A stretch of 64,000 nt of DNA from Adhaeribacter aerolatus (GCF_007991635.1 NZ_BJYS01000025.1:55768-119767); one strand, 5' to 3'; shown: positions 27,632 to 36,259, numbered from the stretch's first letter. Translations and numbers: made by a program. Notes: generated by a model not told the origin, from the sequence alone.

Positions 27632-27892
27632 ATGGGTTTAAACCCGGCTTTAGAAGCCAAATTAGCCAAACCTCAAACGGCTTCTGCCCGGATAGATGAT
27701 AATTTCCGGGGTAAAGATATTACGTTTATCACCGATAAAGCCGGACAGGCTATAACCCTGTTTATTGGCAAACGCAACCCCGATGGCAGTATTACGGGCG
27801 AACGCTATGTCCGGCACCTGCAATATGCCCCCGACGGCGTAACCGTTATAAAAAGCCACTGGGATAATAAAGGCAAAGTAACCCGGGCCTGA
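27632..27892 (+). CDS. Small hypothetical protein
   Basis: The 86-residue protein has no signal peptide or membrane segment. Its predicted beta-rich body (KDITFITDKAGQAITLFIGKRNPDGSITGERYVRHLQY) has regular polar turns, suggesting a compact beta-sheet fold. I do not recognise a family. The ATG is preceded by an AT-rich leader, and a hairpin follows 60 bp after the stop, which supports it being an expressed monocistronic gene. Confidence 0.6.
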   Translation: MGLNPALEAKLAKPQTASARIDDNFRGKDITFITDKAGQAITLFIGKRNPDGSITGERYVRHLQYAPDGVTVIKSHWDNKGKVTRA

Positions 27893-27951
27893 GTTAAAAA
27901 AACGGATTAGAAATTATTACAATAACCTGTAAAATCTGCTGTCAAAAGAAA

Positions 27952-27981
27952 AACCTCACAGGTGTTAAAACCTGTGAGGTT
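27952..27981. terminator. Hairpin between convergent genes
   Basis: A 12-bp perfect stem, AACCTCACAGGT with ACCTGTGAGGTT, has a 6-nt loop. The T-tract is weak, so it may be an intergenic repeat of the ACCTGTGAGGTT type as well as a terminator. Confidence 0.6.
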
Positions 27982-28028
27982 AACTTATAGCAGGCATTCC
28001 CGACTATCAGGTATTAATCCCGGGCTAT

Positions 28029-28787
28029 CTATTCTTTTCTCTCATAATTATAAAGCTCTACGGCCTGGGTTATTTTGTCTTTTTTAAATAAACCCGAAAT
28101 CCACGGAATACTGATAACGGCGGCACCCACATACACCGTAGGGGCTACGCTGCCACCCTGGCCGTTTTGGTAGCTCTTAAACGTTTGCGACATGCCATAC
28201 AATAAGATTGCCGCCCCGGCAATAGACATACCGGTTTCTACGTATTTGCCTTTCCGGTACTGGTTTAAAAGTGCCATGCTACCCGGGTTATCGGATAGGG
28301 CCTCGCGTAAGTTCTCATAATTATAGCTTTGCAGCGGGCCATCGTCTTTGGTAAAGAAATAAATATTGCGCGAAGACGGCATTCCGTAACCATAACCGCC
28401 AAAACCGCCGTAGCCATACCGGCCATAGCCCCCGTAAGGGCTGTACATATTGTTGTAAAAGGTTTTAGAAACGTAAAATTTAGAGATGCGGCCGCTGATG
28501 GTACGTTTGGCAAAATCATCGCGGTCGTAGGGGTCTGAGATGCGCAGGAAAAAACCATTGTCGTTCTGGTAATATCTGACGCTGCTCATCGGAAAGCGCA
28601 ACGAATCGTCGAGCAGAAAATAACTGTCTTTCAGAAAAGGATTTTTTAGCTGTACCCGCTTGGCGTAAACCTTCTGGCCATTCGCCAACCCCACAAAGTG
28701 GGTGCGCGGATCGTCATCACTACCTACCTGGGCCATGGTGAATAAAGGCAGGCAGAAGAAAAGCATCAAAAGCAATCGGTATTTCAT
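28029..28787 (-). CDS. Exported Gly/Tyr-rich hypothetical membrane protein
   Basis: The 252-residue protein starts with a signal peptide (KYRLLLMLFFCLPLFTMAQ). A charged domain (about 25-115) precedes a Gly/Tyr-rich linker near 119-135 (PYGGYGRYGYGGFGGYGYG). Two hydrophobic segments follow (about 187-203, AGAAILLYGMSQTF, and about 215-232, APTVYVGAAVISIPWISGLF), and the C-terminus is basic and acidic. I recognise no family. The arrangement suggests a periplasmic region followed by inner-membrane helices. The gene is monocistronic. Confidence 0.7.
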   Translation of the reverse strand: MKYRLLLMLFFCLPLFTMAQVGSDDDPRTHFVGLANGQKVYAKRVQLKNPFLKDSYFLLDDSLRFPMSSVRYYQNDNGFFLRISDPYDRDDFAKRTISGRISKFYVSKTFYNNMYSPYGGYGRYGYGGFGGYGYGMPSSRNIYFFTKDDGPLQSYNYENLREALSDNPGSMALLNQYRKGKYVETGMSIAGAAILLYGMSQTFKSYQNGQGGSVAPTVYVGAAVISIPWISGLFKKDKITQAVELYNYERKE

Positions 28788-29471
28788 AAATAATTAGGGT
28801 ATAGAATTATAAGGTAAGAATAAATAATAAAGCTGTAGCAACTACAGCGCAATTTAATTAACGATAAATCTGAATAAATCTTGTTCTGCCCAAGTGTAAC
28901 AAAAACGAACATTATTTTGTCCGGAAACGAACAGCAAAATGGCCTTTATTTTAATCTAAAGCCAACTTTAAAAAAAAATATAATATTATTTCCATTTTTT
29001 TTGTAACCGCTAATCTACTATCCGGCCAGCTTTGTGCCGGTATTTTCACCGGAATGCTGAACCCCGATTAATACATTTCAACCTGCTAAAACTGCTATTC
29101 ACCGCACTTATCTTGCTATTCGCACCATTCGGTTTTGGGCTTTGTGTTGGGTGTGTAATATTTGTATCGTTGGTAGCCGACCAACAAGTAGCCGATAAGC
29201 TTACCGGAATTAAAAACAGATAAAATGGCACCGCACTTATGGCACAGGTCTTGATTTAAAATAAAGCAGTTACCGGCTGTAACTTTTAAAAACAAGGTGA
29301 GTGTGTGTGTTAGAAGCAGTTATAAAATATTTTAAATAAAAATACCGGGCAGGCAACCAGAAAGTGAGCAGATGCATCTTAGTTACAAAAGCAGGAGACC
29401 GGGTTAAAAGCCAAGAATTTTAAAGCTTAAGAAAATAAAAATACACCATAAAAAAATTAAAACTTAATACT
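28788..29471. other. Intergenic region without clear gene
   Basis: This holds upstream DNA of the divergent genes at 28787 and 29472. A 62-codon frame opening with TTG (29032-29223) has a hydrophobic centre but no ATG, so I do not call it. A weak sigma-54-like element lies at 29240-29255. Otherwise it is AT-rich spacer. Confidence 0.5.
29240..29255 (+). promoter_or_regulatory. Weak sigma-54-like element upstream of SH3b paralogue 1
   Basis: TGGCACAGGTCTTGAT matches the -24 TGGCAC half perfectly. The -12 half is TTGAT instead of TTGCA, and it lies 217 bp before the ATG. It shares TGGCACAG with the much better site at 39165, but there is no matching upstream inverted repeat. Confidence 0.25.
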
Positions 29472-29780
29472 ATGAAAAAGTTGATCTTCACCCTCGCCCT
29501 TTTAATCCAAACTGCACTTGTATTTGCGGCCGGCCCCGCCCAAACGGCTTCTGTTAGCTACGATAATGTGAAAATGTACCGCCAGGCCGGCACTTCCACC
29601 GAGGTATTAAGAGCCCTGAAAAGCACCGATCAGTTAGCTGTAATCCGGAAACATAATGCCAACTGGACCATTGTTACCGTTAACGGCCAGGTTGGTTATG
29701 TGCTATCATCGGAACTGACTATGAATAAGAATGTAAGAAATATTGCGATGAATAAACCCGCTCGCAAAAACACTTTCTAA
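29472..29780 (+). CDS. Small secreted SH3b-like protein, paralogue 1
   Basis: The 102-residue protein begins MKKLIFTLALLIQTALVFA, a signal peptide almost identical to three other genes in the next 10 kb. The mature part (about 27-80) is SH3b-like: NVKMYRQAGTSTEVLRAL, then DQLAVIRKHNANWTIVTVNGQVGYVLSSEL. Bacterial SH3 domains of this kind often bind cell-wall peptides, but that is family knowledge, not shown here. It is presumably periplasmic or surface-exposed. A hairpin terminator follows, so it is monocistronic. Confidence 0.8.
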   Translation: MKKLIFTLALLIQTALVFAAGPAQTASVSYDNVKMYRQAGTSTEVLRALKSTDQLAVIRKHNANWTIVTVNGQVGYVLSSELTMNKNVRNIAMNKPARKNTF

Positions 29781-29811
29781 GAAATTAAAATTTTGTTTGT
29801 TTGTTTGTTGG

Positions 29812-29840
29812 AAAGGGGGATATATCTTATATCCCTTTTT
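29812..29840 (+). terminator. Terminator after SH3b paralogue 1
   Basis: AAAGGGGGATATA and TATATCCCTTTTTT pair with a short loop, ending in a T-tract. Just upstream a TTTGTTTGTTTG run occupies about 29792-29809. Confidence 0.75.
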
Positions 29841-30293
29841 TTACCCTTCTCATTCTTTTTCTACTAGCCCGTCTTTTGCCGGTTTGTGCCAAAGTGAACT
29901 TCTTTAATCGGTACGAAACATCTTCTGGTTCTTTTAACTAATATTTATTGCAGCATTTTTAATTATAGATTCTTCTGTAGCGCTGGCCTTATGAATAAAT
30001 TACCCATTGGGTACAGCAGGCGCTGAAAGTTTCAACCTTTACTGAGTAGCGCTAAAATCTTGTTTTCAAGACAGGACTTATACCTTATTGACTCTCCGGT
30101 AGAAGCCTATGGCTTCGATAAATGCAAGTACAGCTTTAACCATATTTTTAACTTTATTCAACGATTCCTTAATTAACCTGAGTTTAACACCATTTATTTT
30201 TAACTAAAACAATAATGCTTTAACCCGCTTGCCCCAACGCCTTAATAAAAAACCATTTTTAACCTGATAATTAAATCCATAAAATCTAAAACT
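29841..30293. other. Intergenic region between SH3b paralogues 1 and 2
   Basis: About 450 bp of AT-rich DNA. I see no gene, no sigma-54-like site and no strong palindrome. Confidence 0.5.
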
Positions 30294-30605
30294 ATGAAAA
30301 AGTTAATTTTCACCCTCGCCTTAATAATGCAGACTGCCTTGCTTTTTGCCAGCAATGACAAGAAGATAGTAGCCCAGGCCCGTCAGGATAATGTAAAAAT
30401 GTACCAGCAACCCGGTACCTGCACCCATATTCTAAAGTCTTTGTCTACGCAAGATAAAATTGAGATAGTCCGGAAATACAATGAAAATTGGACCATTGTA
30501 GTGGTTGATGGCCAGGTAGGTTACGTGCTGCATTCTGAGATAGGAAAACCAGCTAAAAACCTCGAAATAAAAACCCTGGCCTCTGCTAAAACCAGCCGGA
30601 AATAA
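30294..30605 (+). CDS. Small secreted SH3b-like protein, paralogue 2
   Basis: This 103-residue paralogue has the family signal peptide (MKKLIFTLALIMQTALLFA). The SH3b-like core is NVKMYQQPGTCTHILKSL followed by DKIEIVRKYNENWTIVVVDGQVGYVLHSEI. It differs from paralogue 1 in about half of the mature positions, while the signal-peptide DNA is nearly unchanged (TTCACCCTCGCC is shared). A single cysteine appears in the loop. A terminator hairpin follows. Confidence 0.8.
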   Translation: MKKLIFTLALIMQTALLFASNDKKIVAQARQDNVKMYQQPGTCTHILKSLSTQDKIEIVRKYNENWTIVVVDGQVGYVLHSEIGKPAKNLEIKTLASAKTSRK

Positions 30606-30638
30606 GCACTGCTGGTATTTAAATAAGCTCCTGTTGCA

Positions 30639-30668
30639 GAAAGGTATGCCCGAAGGTATACCTTTTTT
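30639..30668 (+). terminator. Terminator after SH3b paralogue 2
   Basis: GAAAGGTATGCC pairs with GGTATACCTTTT (one G-T pair) around a CGAA loop, followed by T residues. Confidence 0.8.
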
Positions 30669-30830
30669 GTTTTGTAAGCGGTTGTGTAGATGCTGTAATA
30701 TTCTTTGCCTTATTACACGCATTGTTAAAGGTATAGCTCAAGAATAAATTAAGCTTTGGCATAATCTAGTAGCCACAATGGTGCTGATAAACAGTTGAAT
30801 AGGTTACAGAGAAATCTAATCTTATTATTT

Positions 30831-30876
30831 TGCTCCGTATTATTACAGAAAAGTCTGTTTTGCCTGCTCCGTATTA
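30831..30876 (+). promoter_or_regulatory. Perfect 12-nt direct repeat, possible operator pair
   Basis: TGCTCCGTATTA occurs at 30831-30842 and 30865-30876, 34 bp apart. The pair lies about 85 bp upstream of the small membrane-protein gene at 30961. The rest of this roughly 350-bp intergenic stretch shows no other feature. Confidence 0.4.
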
Positions 30877-30960
30877 GAACCTAATTTAAGCTAAAGCAAA
30901 ACAGAAAGTGCCGCCATAGGGTAAACAACTTTAATCTCTTACTTGTAGCGCGCTTAAATT

Positions 30961-31131
30961 ATGGTTTTTATTATTTCAATAGCAGTAATTATTTCTTTTA
31001 TAATAGGGTACTTTATCATAAAAAAAATGCCGCGCCAGCCCGGCGAACCGGCCAATAGCAACCACAACCTACATCCGGTGCCGCCACCTGATTTGGTTGA
31101 AGAGAACAAACCTCGTCGGCCTAAATATTAA
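30961..31131 (+). CDS. Small single-pass membrane protein
   Basis: A 56-residue protein: an N-terminal transmembrane helix (VFIISIAVIISFIIGYFII) is followed by KKMPRQ and a Pro/Asn-rich tail ending RRPKY. It has a clear ATG, a coding-like tail and its own terminator 40 bp after the stop, which together support a real gene. No family is recognised. Topology is likely N-out or a signal anchor with the basic tail in the cytoplasm. Confidence 0.6.
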   Translation: MVFIISIAVIISFIIGYFIIKKMPRQPGEPANSNHNLHPVPPPDLVEENKPRRPKY

Positions 31132-31170
31132 ATCAATGCGGCGCAGATGGGTTAAATAAATAGCCGGGAG

Positions 31171-31204
31171 AGAGCAGGTACTACAACAATACCTGCTCTT
31201 TTCT
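31171..31204 (+). terminator. Terminator after small membrane protein
   Basis: AGAGCAGGTA and TACCTGCTCT form a perfect 10-bp stem with a 9-nt loop and a following TTTTCT. Confidence 0.85.
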
Positions 31205-31285
31205 GTTATATACCTGACCTAACTAATGGAATTAATTTACCCTTATATTTGGTTCTGTTAGTATACAAAGCTATTCCGGATTAAT

Positions 31286-31969
31286 ATGAAACGCCTCTAT
31301 TCTTTTCTGCTCCTGAGCTTAGTGCTTTTATCTTATGCCTGTACCGACGCCAGTTCGCGGCAGGCCCAGAACGCACCGGCTACCCTGCCAAGTGAAACCG
31401 AATTAAAGGCGGCAGGGCTCGCAACGGCTACTTTTGCCAGCGGCTGTTTCTGGTGTACCGAAGCTATTTTTGAACGGGTACAAGGCGTTGACAAAGTGAT
31501 TTCGGGTTATAGCGGCGGCAAAGAAAAAAAGCCGACTTACGAGCAGGTAAGTTATGGTAAAACCGGCCACGCCGAGGCCGTGCAGGTGTATTACAACCCT
31601 AAAGTAATTACGTACCCCGAACTGGTAGAAATATTTTTTGCTACCCACGACCCTACTACTTTAAACCGGCAGGGACCGGATGTCGGTCGCCAGTACCGCT
31701 CGGCCATTTTTTACCGCACCGAAACCGAAAAGCAGCAAGCAGAAGAACAGGTAAAAAAACTGGAAGCCGCGCGTAAATACAAAAACCGCATTGTTACCGA
31801 AATACAGCCTTATACTGCTTTCTGGCCCGCCGAAGGGTACCACCAGGATTATTACCAGCATCACCCGGACGATTCTTACATTGTAAATGTATCAGCGCCC
31901 AAGGTCCATAAATTCGAAAAGGAGTTTAAACACAAGCTAAAGCACCAGTACCAGAAAACAGGTTCTTAA
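31286..31969 (+). CDS. msrA: Peptide-methionine (S)-S-oxide reductase, exported form
   Basis: The enzyme repairs the S-epimer of oxidised methionine. The 227-residue protein has a lipoprotein-like signal (LLSLVLLSYAC). The MsrA domain (about 48-205) carries the catalytic cysteine in ASGCFWCTEAIFERVQGV. Conserved SGYSGG, SYGKTGHAEAVQVYYNP, THDPTTLNRQGPDVGRQYRSAIF and AEGYHQDYY blocks follow. There is no fused MsrB domain. The signal implies a role in repairing envelope proteins. It stands alone between terminators. Confidence 0.95.
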   Translation: MKRLYSFLLLSLVLLSYACTDASSRQAQNAPATLPSETELKAAGLATATFASGCFWCTEAIFERVQGVDKVISGYSGGKEKKPTYEQVSYGKTGHAEAVQVYYNPKVITYPELVEIFFATHDPTTLNRQGPDVGRQYRSAIFYRTETEKQQAEEQVKKLEAARKYKNRIVTEIQPYTAFWPAEGYHQDYYQHHPDDSYIVNVSAPKVHKFEKEFKHKLKHQYQKTGS

Positions 31970-31994
31970 ACCTGTCTGAGCAAATATTTGTATC

Positions 31995-32023
31995 GCGCGA
32001 GCCTTCTGCTCGCGCTTTTTATT
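31995..32023 (+). terminator. Terminator after msrA
   Basis: GCGCGAGC and GCTCGCGC form an 8-bp GC-rich stem with a CTTCT loop and a TTTTTATTTT tract. Confidence 0.88.
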
Positions 32024-32199
32024 TTAACCTGGCCCATTTAACTTATTTTCCGGTCTAAATATTAGCAAAACTGTAATTAGCGCCGGAAAGCGGAAAAAAA
32101 TTACGGAAGGAGCATACCTAATACCACCTAATAAATATTTTATTCCATAGCAGCCTGGCATCTGACCTTCCCCATCAGTTATTCTGCAGAATTCGCATA

Positions 32200-32300
32200 A
32201 TTCCAAAATGAATCTTCTGCATGGGTTAGAATACAGGTAACAAACCTAGACTAATATTTGCCTGTAACGCCCTCCAGGCAGAAGATTCCTTCGGAATGAC
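32200..32300. repeat. Imperfect inverted repeat of the GTCATTCC/AGATTC type
   Basis: AATTCCAAAATGAATCTTCTGC (to 32220; only its core is conserved) faces GCAGAAGATTCCTTCGGAATGAC (32278-32300) across about 57 bp. It is related in text to the palindrome at 11185-11251. Nothing else was seen in the 31970-32367 gap besides the msrA terminator. Confidence 0.55.
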
Positions 32301-32367
32301 TGGTAAGTAGGGATTAATTTATTTTTTATTATGGAAGCTCCTTTATGCTAACTACTATAATTGGTTA

Positions 32368-33408
32368 TTAAATAATTAGGCGTATATCGCCGCCAATCGG
32401 GTAACCTACACATGTCAGGATTAAACCTTGGTTAAGTTCTTTTTCGGTAAGTACTTCGTTATAACTGTGCCACACCTGGCCGGCGGTGCAACGGGCCACA
32501 CAATTGCCGCACTTTCCGGCTTCGCAACTGTAAGGCAAAGAAATGCCGGCTTTTTTAGCTGCCTGCAAAATGGTAGTGGGGTATTGCACGGGCAGTTGGT
32601 ACAAGCGTTGGCGATAATCCAAAGTAACCATATGCTGGTCCGTATCCGGCGGTAGGGGCGGAGCAGTTGGTTTATCGGTACTGAAATTTTCTTTCCGGAT
32701 ATTGGCGGCTGGTAAGGCTGCCTCGCGCAACGCATAGGTACACATGCGCATATAATTAAGCGGGCCGCACACGTAGCACAATAATTCTGCGGGAGCAGCC
32801 TGGCTGTATTGAGCCAGGAAGCTTTTGAGCAAATCTTTGTGTAAATGGGCGCGGGCCAGATCCGGGGCATTGCTGTACAAAAACTCGATGCGGAATTGTG
32901 CCGGAAAAGCTTGCGCCAGTTGAATTAGGTTTTCCCGGAAAGCGGTAGTAGCCGGTGAATGGTTGCTATAAATTAATACTACCGAGATAGCCGGGTAAAG
33001 CTGCAGCACGGTTTTGAGGAGCGAATAAATTGGCGTGATGCCGCTCCCGGCCGCCAGAAAGAATATTTGTTTATAGGTACTGATATCTGCCGGCAGAATA
33101 AAAAAGCCGCCGGCACCAGTAGTTAATATCTGGTCGCCGGGTTGCGCTTTATCTACCAGGTACCTCGACATCAGGCCATTTTGAATACGCTTTACCCCAA
33201 TGGTTAAAGGTTCGCCAAGGGCTGGTGCAGAAGTTATAGAATAAGAACGCCGGATTTCCTGGTTTCGTTTTTTGAGCACCAACGTTAAATATTGCCCGGG
33301 TGCGTAAGCTATTGCATTTCCGGCATCCTGAATAAAAGTAAAGGTTTTAAAACCTGCTACCTCTTCTTGTATTTTGCTAATCGTTAAAACTTTATACAAA
33401 GGATTCAT
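32368..33408 (-). CDS. Ferredoxin-NAD(P)H reductase with C-terminal [2Fe-2S] domain (PaaE/Hmp-like)
   Basis: The 346-residue flavo-iron-sulfur reductase has an FAD-binding domain with IRRSYSITSAP (RxYS motif, about residue 53). An NAD(P)-binding domain has AAGSGITPIYSLL near 115 and CYVCGPLNYM near 215. The C-terminal plant-type ferredoxin domain has cysteines in YSCEAGKCGNCVARC and LTCVGYP. This order is that of PaaE and related oxygenase reductases, which pass electrons from NAD(P)H to a partner oxygenase or other acceptor. No oxygenase subunit is nearby, so the partner is unknown. Confidence 0.9.
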   Translation of the reverse strand: MNPLYKVLTISKIQEEVAGFKTFTFIQDAGNAIAYAPGQYLTLVLKKRNQEIRRSYSITSAPALGEPLTIGVKRIQNGLMSRYLVDKAQPGDQILTTGAGGFFILPADISTYKQIFFLAAGSGITPIYSLLKTVLQLYPAISVVLIYSNHSPATTAFRENLIQLAQAFPAQFRIEFLYSNAPDLARAHLHKDLLKSFLAQYSQAAPAELLCYVCGPLNYMRMCTYALREAALPAANIRKENFSTDKPTAPPLPPDTDQHMVTLDYRQRLYQLPVQYPTTILQAAKKAGISLPYSCEAGKCGNCVARCTAGQVWHSYNEVLTEKELNQGLILTCVGYPIGGDIRLII

Positions 33409-34012
33409 GCAGTAAAATCTATGCAGTAGTAAGTGTTAAACTACTATAATTTGTCTTAGCCCTTACTGCCAGCATACAGCAAAGCATAACGGAATTTTGC
33501 TTACTCTATTAATTCGTATATAGTTACTTCTACTGATTAGCCTTACCATTTAGCTAACCGGCGAATATTTTAGCTACCGTTTAAGGCAGTACCTGAAATA
33601 ACTAAAATTATAATAATCTTAACTACCCTATTTGTACTATAGCCAAACAAAAGCAACCTGGTAAGACAAGCCGGCTACCACTAGTTTATAACCTATTAGC
33701 TTTAAACAGCAAAATCGACTACGGGCTAAAGTGTTTTTTCTAAAAAATTGGTATATTTTATAGGTAGATTTAGTCTTAAAAACTTTTATAATCCATTCAG
33801 ATTTTTGAAGTATATTGTTTTGTTTATTGTAAGGATTATATGAATATGCGATAATTAACAATTAATATGATTAATTATTTAAATAATCTAATAAATACTT
33901 TAACTTTTTGTTGTATATAAAAGAAAAATTAAACTAAATTGTACGACCTACAACAGGTTGGTGCTGTGGGGCTAATATGTAAAGATTTTTAACCTTTAAC
34001 TATATACAGCCT
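33409..34012. other. AT-rich intergenic region
   Basis: About 600 bp between divergent genes, very AT-rich from 33590 to 33950. No credible gene, RNA or strong hairpin was seen. It presumably contains both promoters. Confidence 0.5.
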
Positions 34013-34846
34013 ATGAGAAATTTAATTCGTTACACCGGATTACTGACCAAAACCTGCTTGTTGGCAGGATTAACGTTAGTTAGTATTTCTTGCTCCCAGC
34101 AGGAAAAAGATCTTGTTAAACCTACCACATCCAGTACATCAGAAGAATTAGCCAAAGCCGATAAAACTACCACGTTTTATGGCCCAGCCGTTCCTTTAGG
34201 AAAAGGGGTAGCCAGAGCTTGGGTAATGGTGGATGTCAATAAACAACCTATCTCTATTGGTGTTGATTTATCGGCTAAAGCAGTACTGGATATGGGGCAT
34301 GAACCCGTAGAATATACCTTACAATTGCCAAAACAAGTGGCCGTACCACCCTACGACCATATTGACTTTGGCTGGAACCCCGAAGGTCACGAACCGGAAG
34401 AATTTTACGGTGTACCCCATTTTGATATGCATTTTTATATGATAACGGAGGCACTTCAGGCCACCATTCCATTTTTGGCGCCACCAGCTTTTGACTTAGC
34501 GCCTGCCACTAAATACCTGCCTGCTGGTTATGTACTGGGGCCAGGCTTAGTACCTAACATGGGGGCTCATTGGGTAGATGTATTATCCGCTGAATTTAAT
34601 GGCGGTAAATTCACGAAAACCTTCATTTATGGCTCTTATAATGGCAACGTAACTTTTTTAGAGCCGATGTTCACGTTGGCTTATCTGCAAAATTTAGCGG
34701 CACTGGGAACTTCTACCCCAATACGGCAGCCAGCGGCTTATCAGCGAGCCGGTTATTATCCAACCAGTTACACCATCAGCTACGACAGTTCGCCTAAAAG
34801 TTACCGTATTTCACTTAATAATTTAGTATATCGTCCGGCAAGCTAA
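34013..34846 (+). CDS. DUF5602/TTHB210-like lipoprotein
   Basis: The 277-residue lipoprotein signal peptide ends LVSISCSQQ. The mature protein begins with a Ser/Thr-rich linker. A domain follows with FYGPAVPLGKGVARAWVMVD, GHEPVEYTLQLPKQ, YDHIDFGWNPEGHEPEEFYGVPHFDMHFYMI, and a C-terminal GPGLVPNMGAHWVDVLSAEF. The clustered histidines and acidic residues (GHEPEEF, PHFDMHFY, MGAHW) suggest a metal site, as reported for the TTHB210-type domain. It should sit on the periplasmic or outer face of the membrane. The gene is followed by a long-stem terminator. Confidence 0.8.
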   Translation: MRNLIRYTGLLTKTCLLAGLTLVSISCSQQEKDLVKPTTSSTSEELAKADKTTTFYGPAVPLGKGVARAWVMVDVNKQPISIGVDLSAKAVLDMGHEPVEYTLQLPKQVAVPPYDHIDFGWNPEGHEPEEFYGVPHFDMHFYMITEALQATIPFLAPPAFDLAPATKYLPAGYVLGPGLVPNMGAHWVDVLSAEFNGGKFTKTFIYGSYNGNVTFLEPMFTLAYLQNLAALGTSTPIRQPAAYQRAGYYPTSYTISYDSSPKSYRISLNNLVYRPAS

Positions 34847-34865
34847 GGCTTGGTTTTAAGTTATA

Positions 34866-34908
34866 AAAAAGAAGCAGGAATAGGTGTACTCTATTCCTGC
34901 TTCTTTTT
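34866..34908 (+). terminator. Long-stem terminator
   Basis: An 18-bp perfect stem (34866-34883 with 34891-34908) encloses a 7-nt loop. Arms begin with AAAAAG and end with CTTTTT. Confidence 0.9.
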
Positions 34909-35047
34909 AGGGGTTCAGGTTTATCGAAAATAATATATAATTATGCTCCGGCAACTTACGGGAGCAACCTTCCGGATGCAATATTTTACTGTAAAGCACT
35001 TTATAATAGCTGTCCTTTCTTCCGCAAAATGCAGATTGTACCGGAAC

Positions 35048-35063
35048 CGAACGATGCCGTCCG
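35048..35063 (+). promoter_or_regulatory. Inverted repeat upstream of SH3b paralogue 3 (putative activator site)
   Basis: CGAACG-ATGC-CGTCCG is an inverted repeat with one mismatch. Its second half-site begins exactly 79 bp before the sigma-54-like element at 35137, the same distance as for the matching site near 39086. Confidence 0.5.
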
Positions 35064-35136
35064 CTTTCGAACAATATCCGGTCTTGTCTTTTCTCCAAAA
35101 TATACTCTCAGAGTTTGTTTTAGGCCTTTTTGGAAT

Positions 35137-35152
35137 TGGCATACTGGTTGTA
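35137..35152 (+). promoter_or_regulatory. Sigma-54-like promoter of SH3b paralogue 3
   Basis: TGGCATACTGGTTGTA resembles the -24/-12 consensus TGGCACnnnnnTTGCA; the -12 half has TTGTA. It lies 112 bp before the ATG. Flanking text (TTAGGCCTTTTT upstream) is shared with the site at 39165. Confidence 0.5.
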
Positions 35153-35263
35153 ATTAATCTACCAGAAGCTATTCACCGCGAATAGCATTTAAATCAGGTT
35201 TAGCCGGCAGTCAGAATAAAACTATCTAAAACGAAAACAGAAAACCGAAAACACCCTAAAACT

Positions 35264-35563
35264 ATGAAAAAAGTATTTTTTACCCTCGCCCTTTTAGTAC
35301 AGGTAGGTTTTGCCATGGCCACCGAAAAAAATAAAATTACCGCCCAGGTACGCCACCAAAACGTAAAAATGTATCAGCAGGCTGGTACGGCTTCTCAATT
35401 ATTAAAAGAGTTGTCTACCGCCGATCAAATAGAAGTTGTGCGTCGCCTGAATGACCAATGGACCCTTGTAATAGTAGATGGTGTAGCCGGATATGTCCTG
35501 CACACCGAGCTGGTTAAACCTATAGCCAGCCGGACTTTGGCCGTCGCGGCGGTAAAGCGGTAA
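35264..35563 (+). CDS. Small secreted SH3b-like protein, paralogue 3
   Basis: The 99-residue paralogue has signal peptide MKKVFFTLALLVQVGFAMA, shared almost exactly with paralogue 4. The mature core is NVKMYQQAGTASQLLKEL and DQIEVVRRLNDQWTLVIVDGVAGYVLHTEL. It has a sigma-54-like promoter with an upstream inverted repeat in the same geometry as paralogue 4. Monocistronic, with a hairpin terminator. Confidence 0.82.
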   Translation: MKKVFFTLALLVQVGFAMATEKNKITAQVRHQNVKMYQQAGTASQLLKELSTADQIEVVRRLNDQWTLVIVDGVAGYVLHTELVKPIASRTLAVAAVKR

Positions 35564-35596
35564 GCTGCCTGAAAAATAAAGGTTTTTCTTTTTGTG

Positions 35597-35623
35597 AAAA
35601 GGCGTGCTCCAAGTGCGCCTTTT
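35597..35623 (+). terminator. Terminator after SH3b paralogue 3
   Basis: AAAAGGCG and CGCCTTTT pair around an 11-nt loop, followed by GCTTTT. Confidence 0.7.
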
Positions 35624-35670
35624 GCTTTTAATACGGCAACAGGAACAGCCAATATTTGCCTGTAGCATTG

Positions 35671-36165
35671 TTAGCAGTAATCTGGCTTTTGCCGGAGCAG
35701 GGCAAGTGCCCGGCGCTCGTGCTCCTGTAATTGCTGCAGTGTTTCTTCATCCAGCGTCGAGCCGGCTTCTAAGAACAACATATTCTGGTTGGGCACGTGC
35801 GTGTTAAAAAGCAAGGCTGCCCGTTGCATATGAAAATCGGATGTTATTACCACCACCTGCCGGGGTTTAAACCGGTCCAGAACGGGCTGCGCCAGGGTAG
35901 CATCTTCCAGGGTATGGCGACTAAGTACATAAGGCAGAATATCCGTTTCCGGCACCCCTTGCGCAATTAAATATTGCGCGGCGTAGTGGGCGTGGGGCTG
36001 ATGGGCGGTGTTAAAATGGGGGCCAAAACCACCGGTGCACAAAAACTTAAAGTCTTGGTTATGCCGGTAAAACCGGATAGCTGTCTGCAACCGGTCCAGG
36101 GCCACCTGGCTGAGTTGCCCCTGCGCATCGTTCGGCGCGCCCAATACAATAATTATTCCTTTCAA
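35671..36165 (-). CDS. YdcF/DUF218-family protein
   Basis: The 164-residue protein shows the DUF218 pattern: N-terminal strand KGIIIVLGAPND, a central CTGGFG segment, SRHTLEDA and VVVITSDFHMQRAALLF. This fold (YdcF, ElyC, SanA) is linked to envelope and peptidoglycan integrity, and E. coli YdcF binds S-adenosylmethionine. This member lacks the usual N-terminal membrane anchor, so it should be cytoplasmic. It is divergent from the DoxX gene. Exact function is unknown. Confidence 0.85.
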   Translation of the reverse strand: MKGIIIVLGAPNDAQGQLSQVALDRLQTAIRFYRHNQDFKFLCTGGFGPHFNTAHQPHAHYAAQYLIAQGVPETDILPYVLSRHTLEDATLAQPVLDRFKPRQVVVITSDFHMQRAALLFNTHVPNQNMLFLEAGSTLDEETLQQLQEHERRALALLRQKPDYC

Positions 36166-36259
36166 CGCTAGATAAGAACATCCGGATTATGCCCCGCCTG
36201 TTCTTTGTTCAAGTTAAGGATAAATAGTTTATTTGCACCAGAACAAAATAACAGTTGTT

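Noticed and set aside
29032..29223. 63-codon frame with hydrophobic centre, starting TTG
   Set aside because: No ATG, no leader or terminator of its own; a real small membrane protein cannot be excluded but is not supported.
34943..35185. 80-codon plus-strand frame upstream of SH3b paralogue 3
   Set aside because: It covers the sigma-54-like promoter and its upstream inverted repeat and has no family resemblance.
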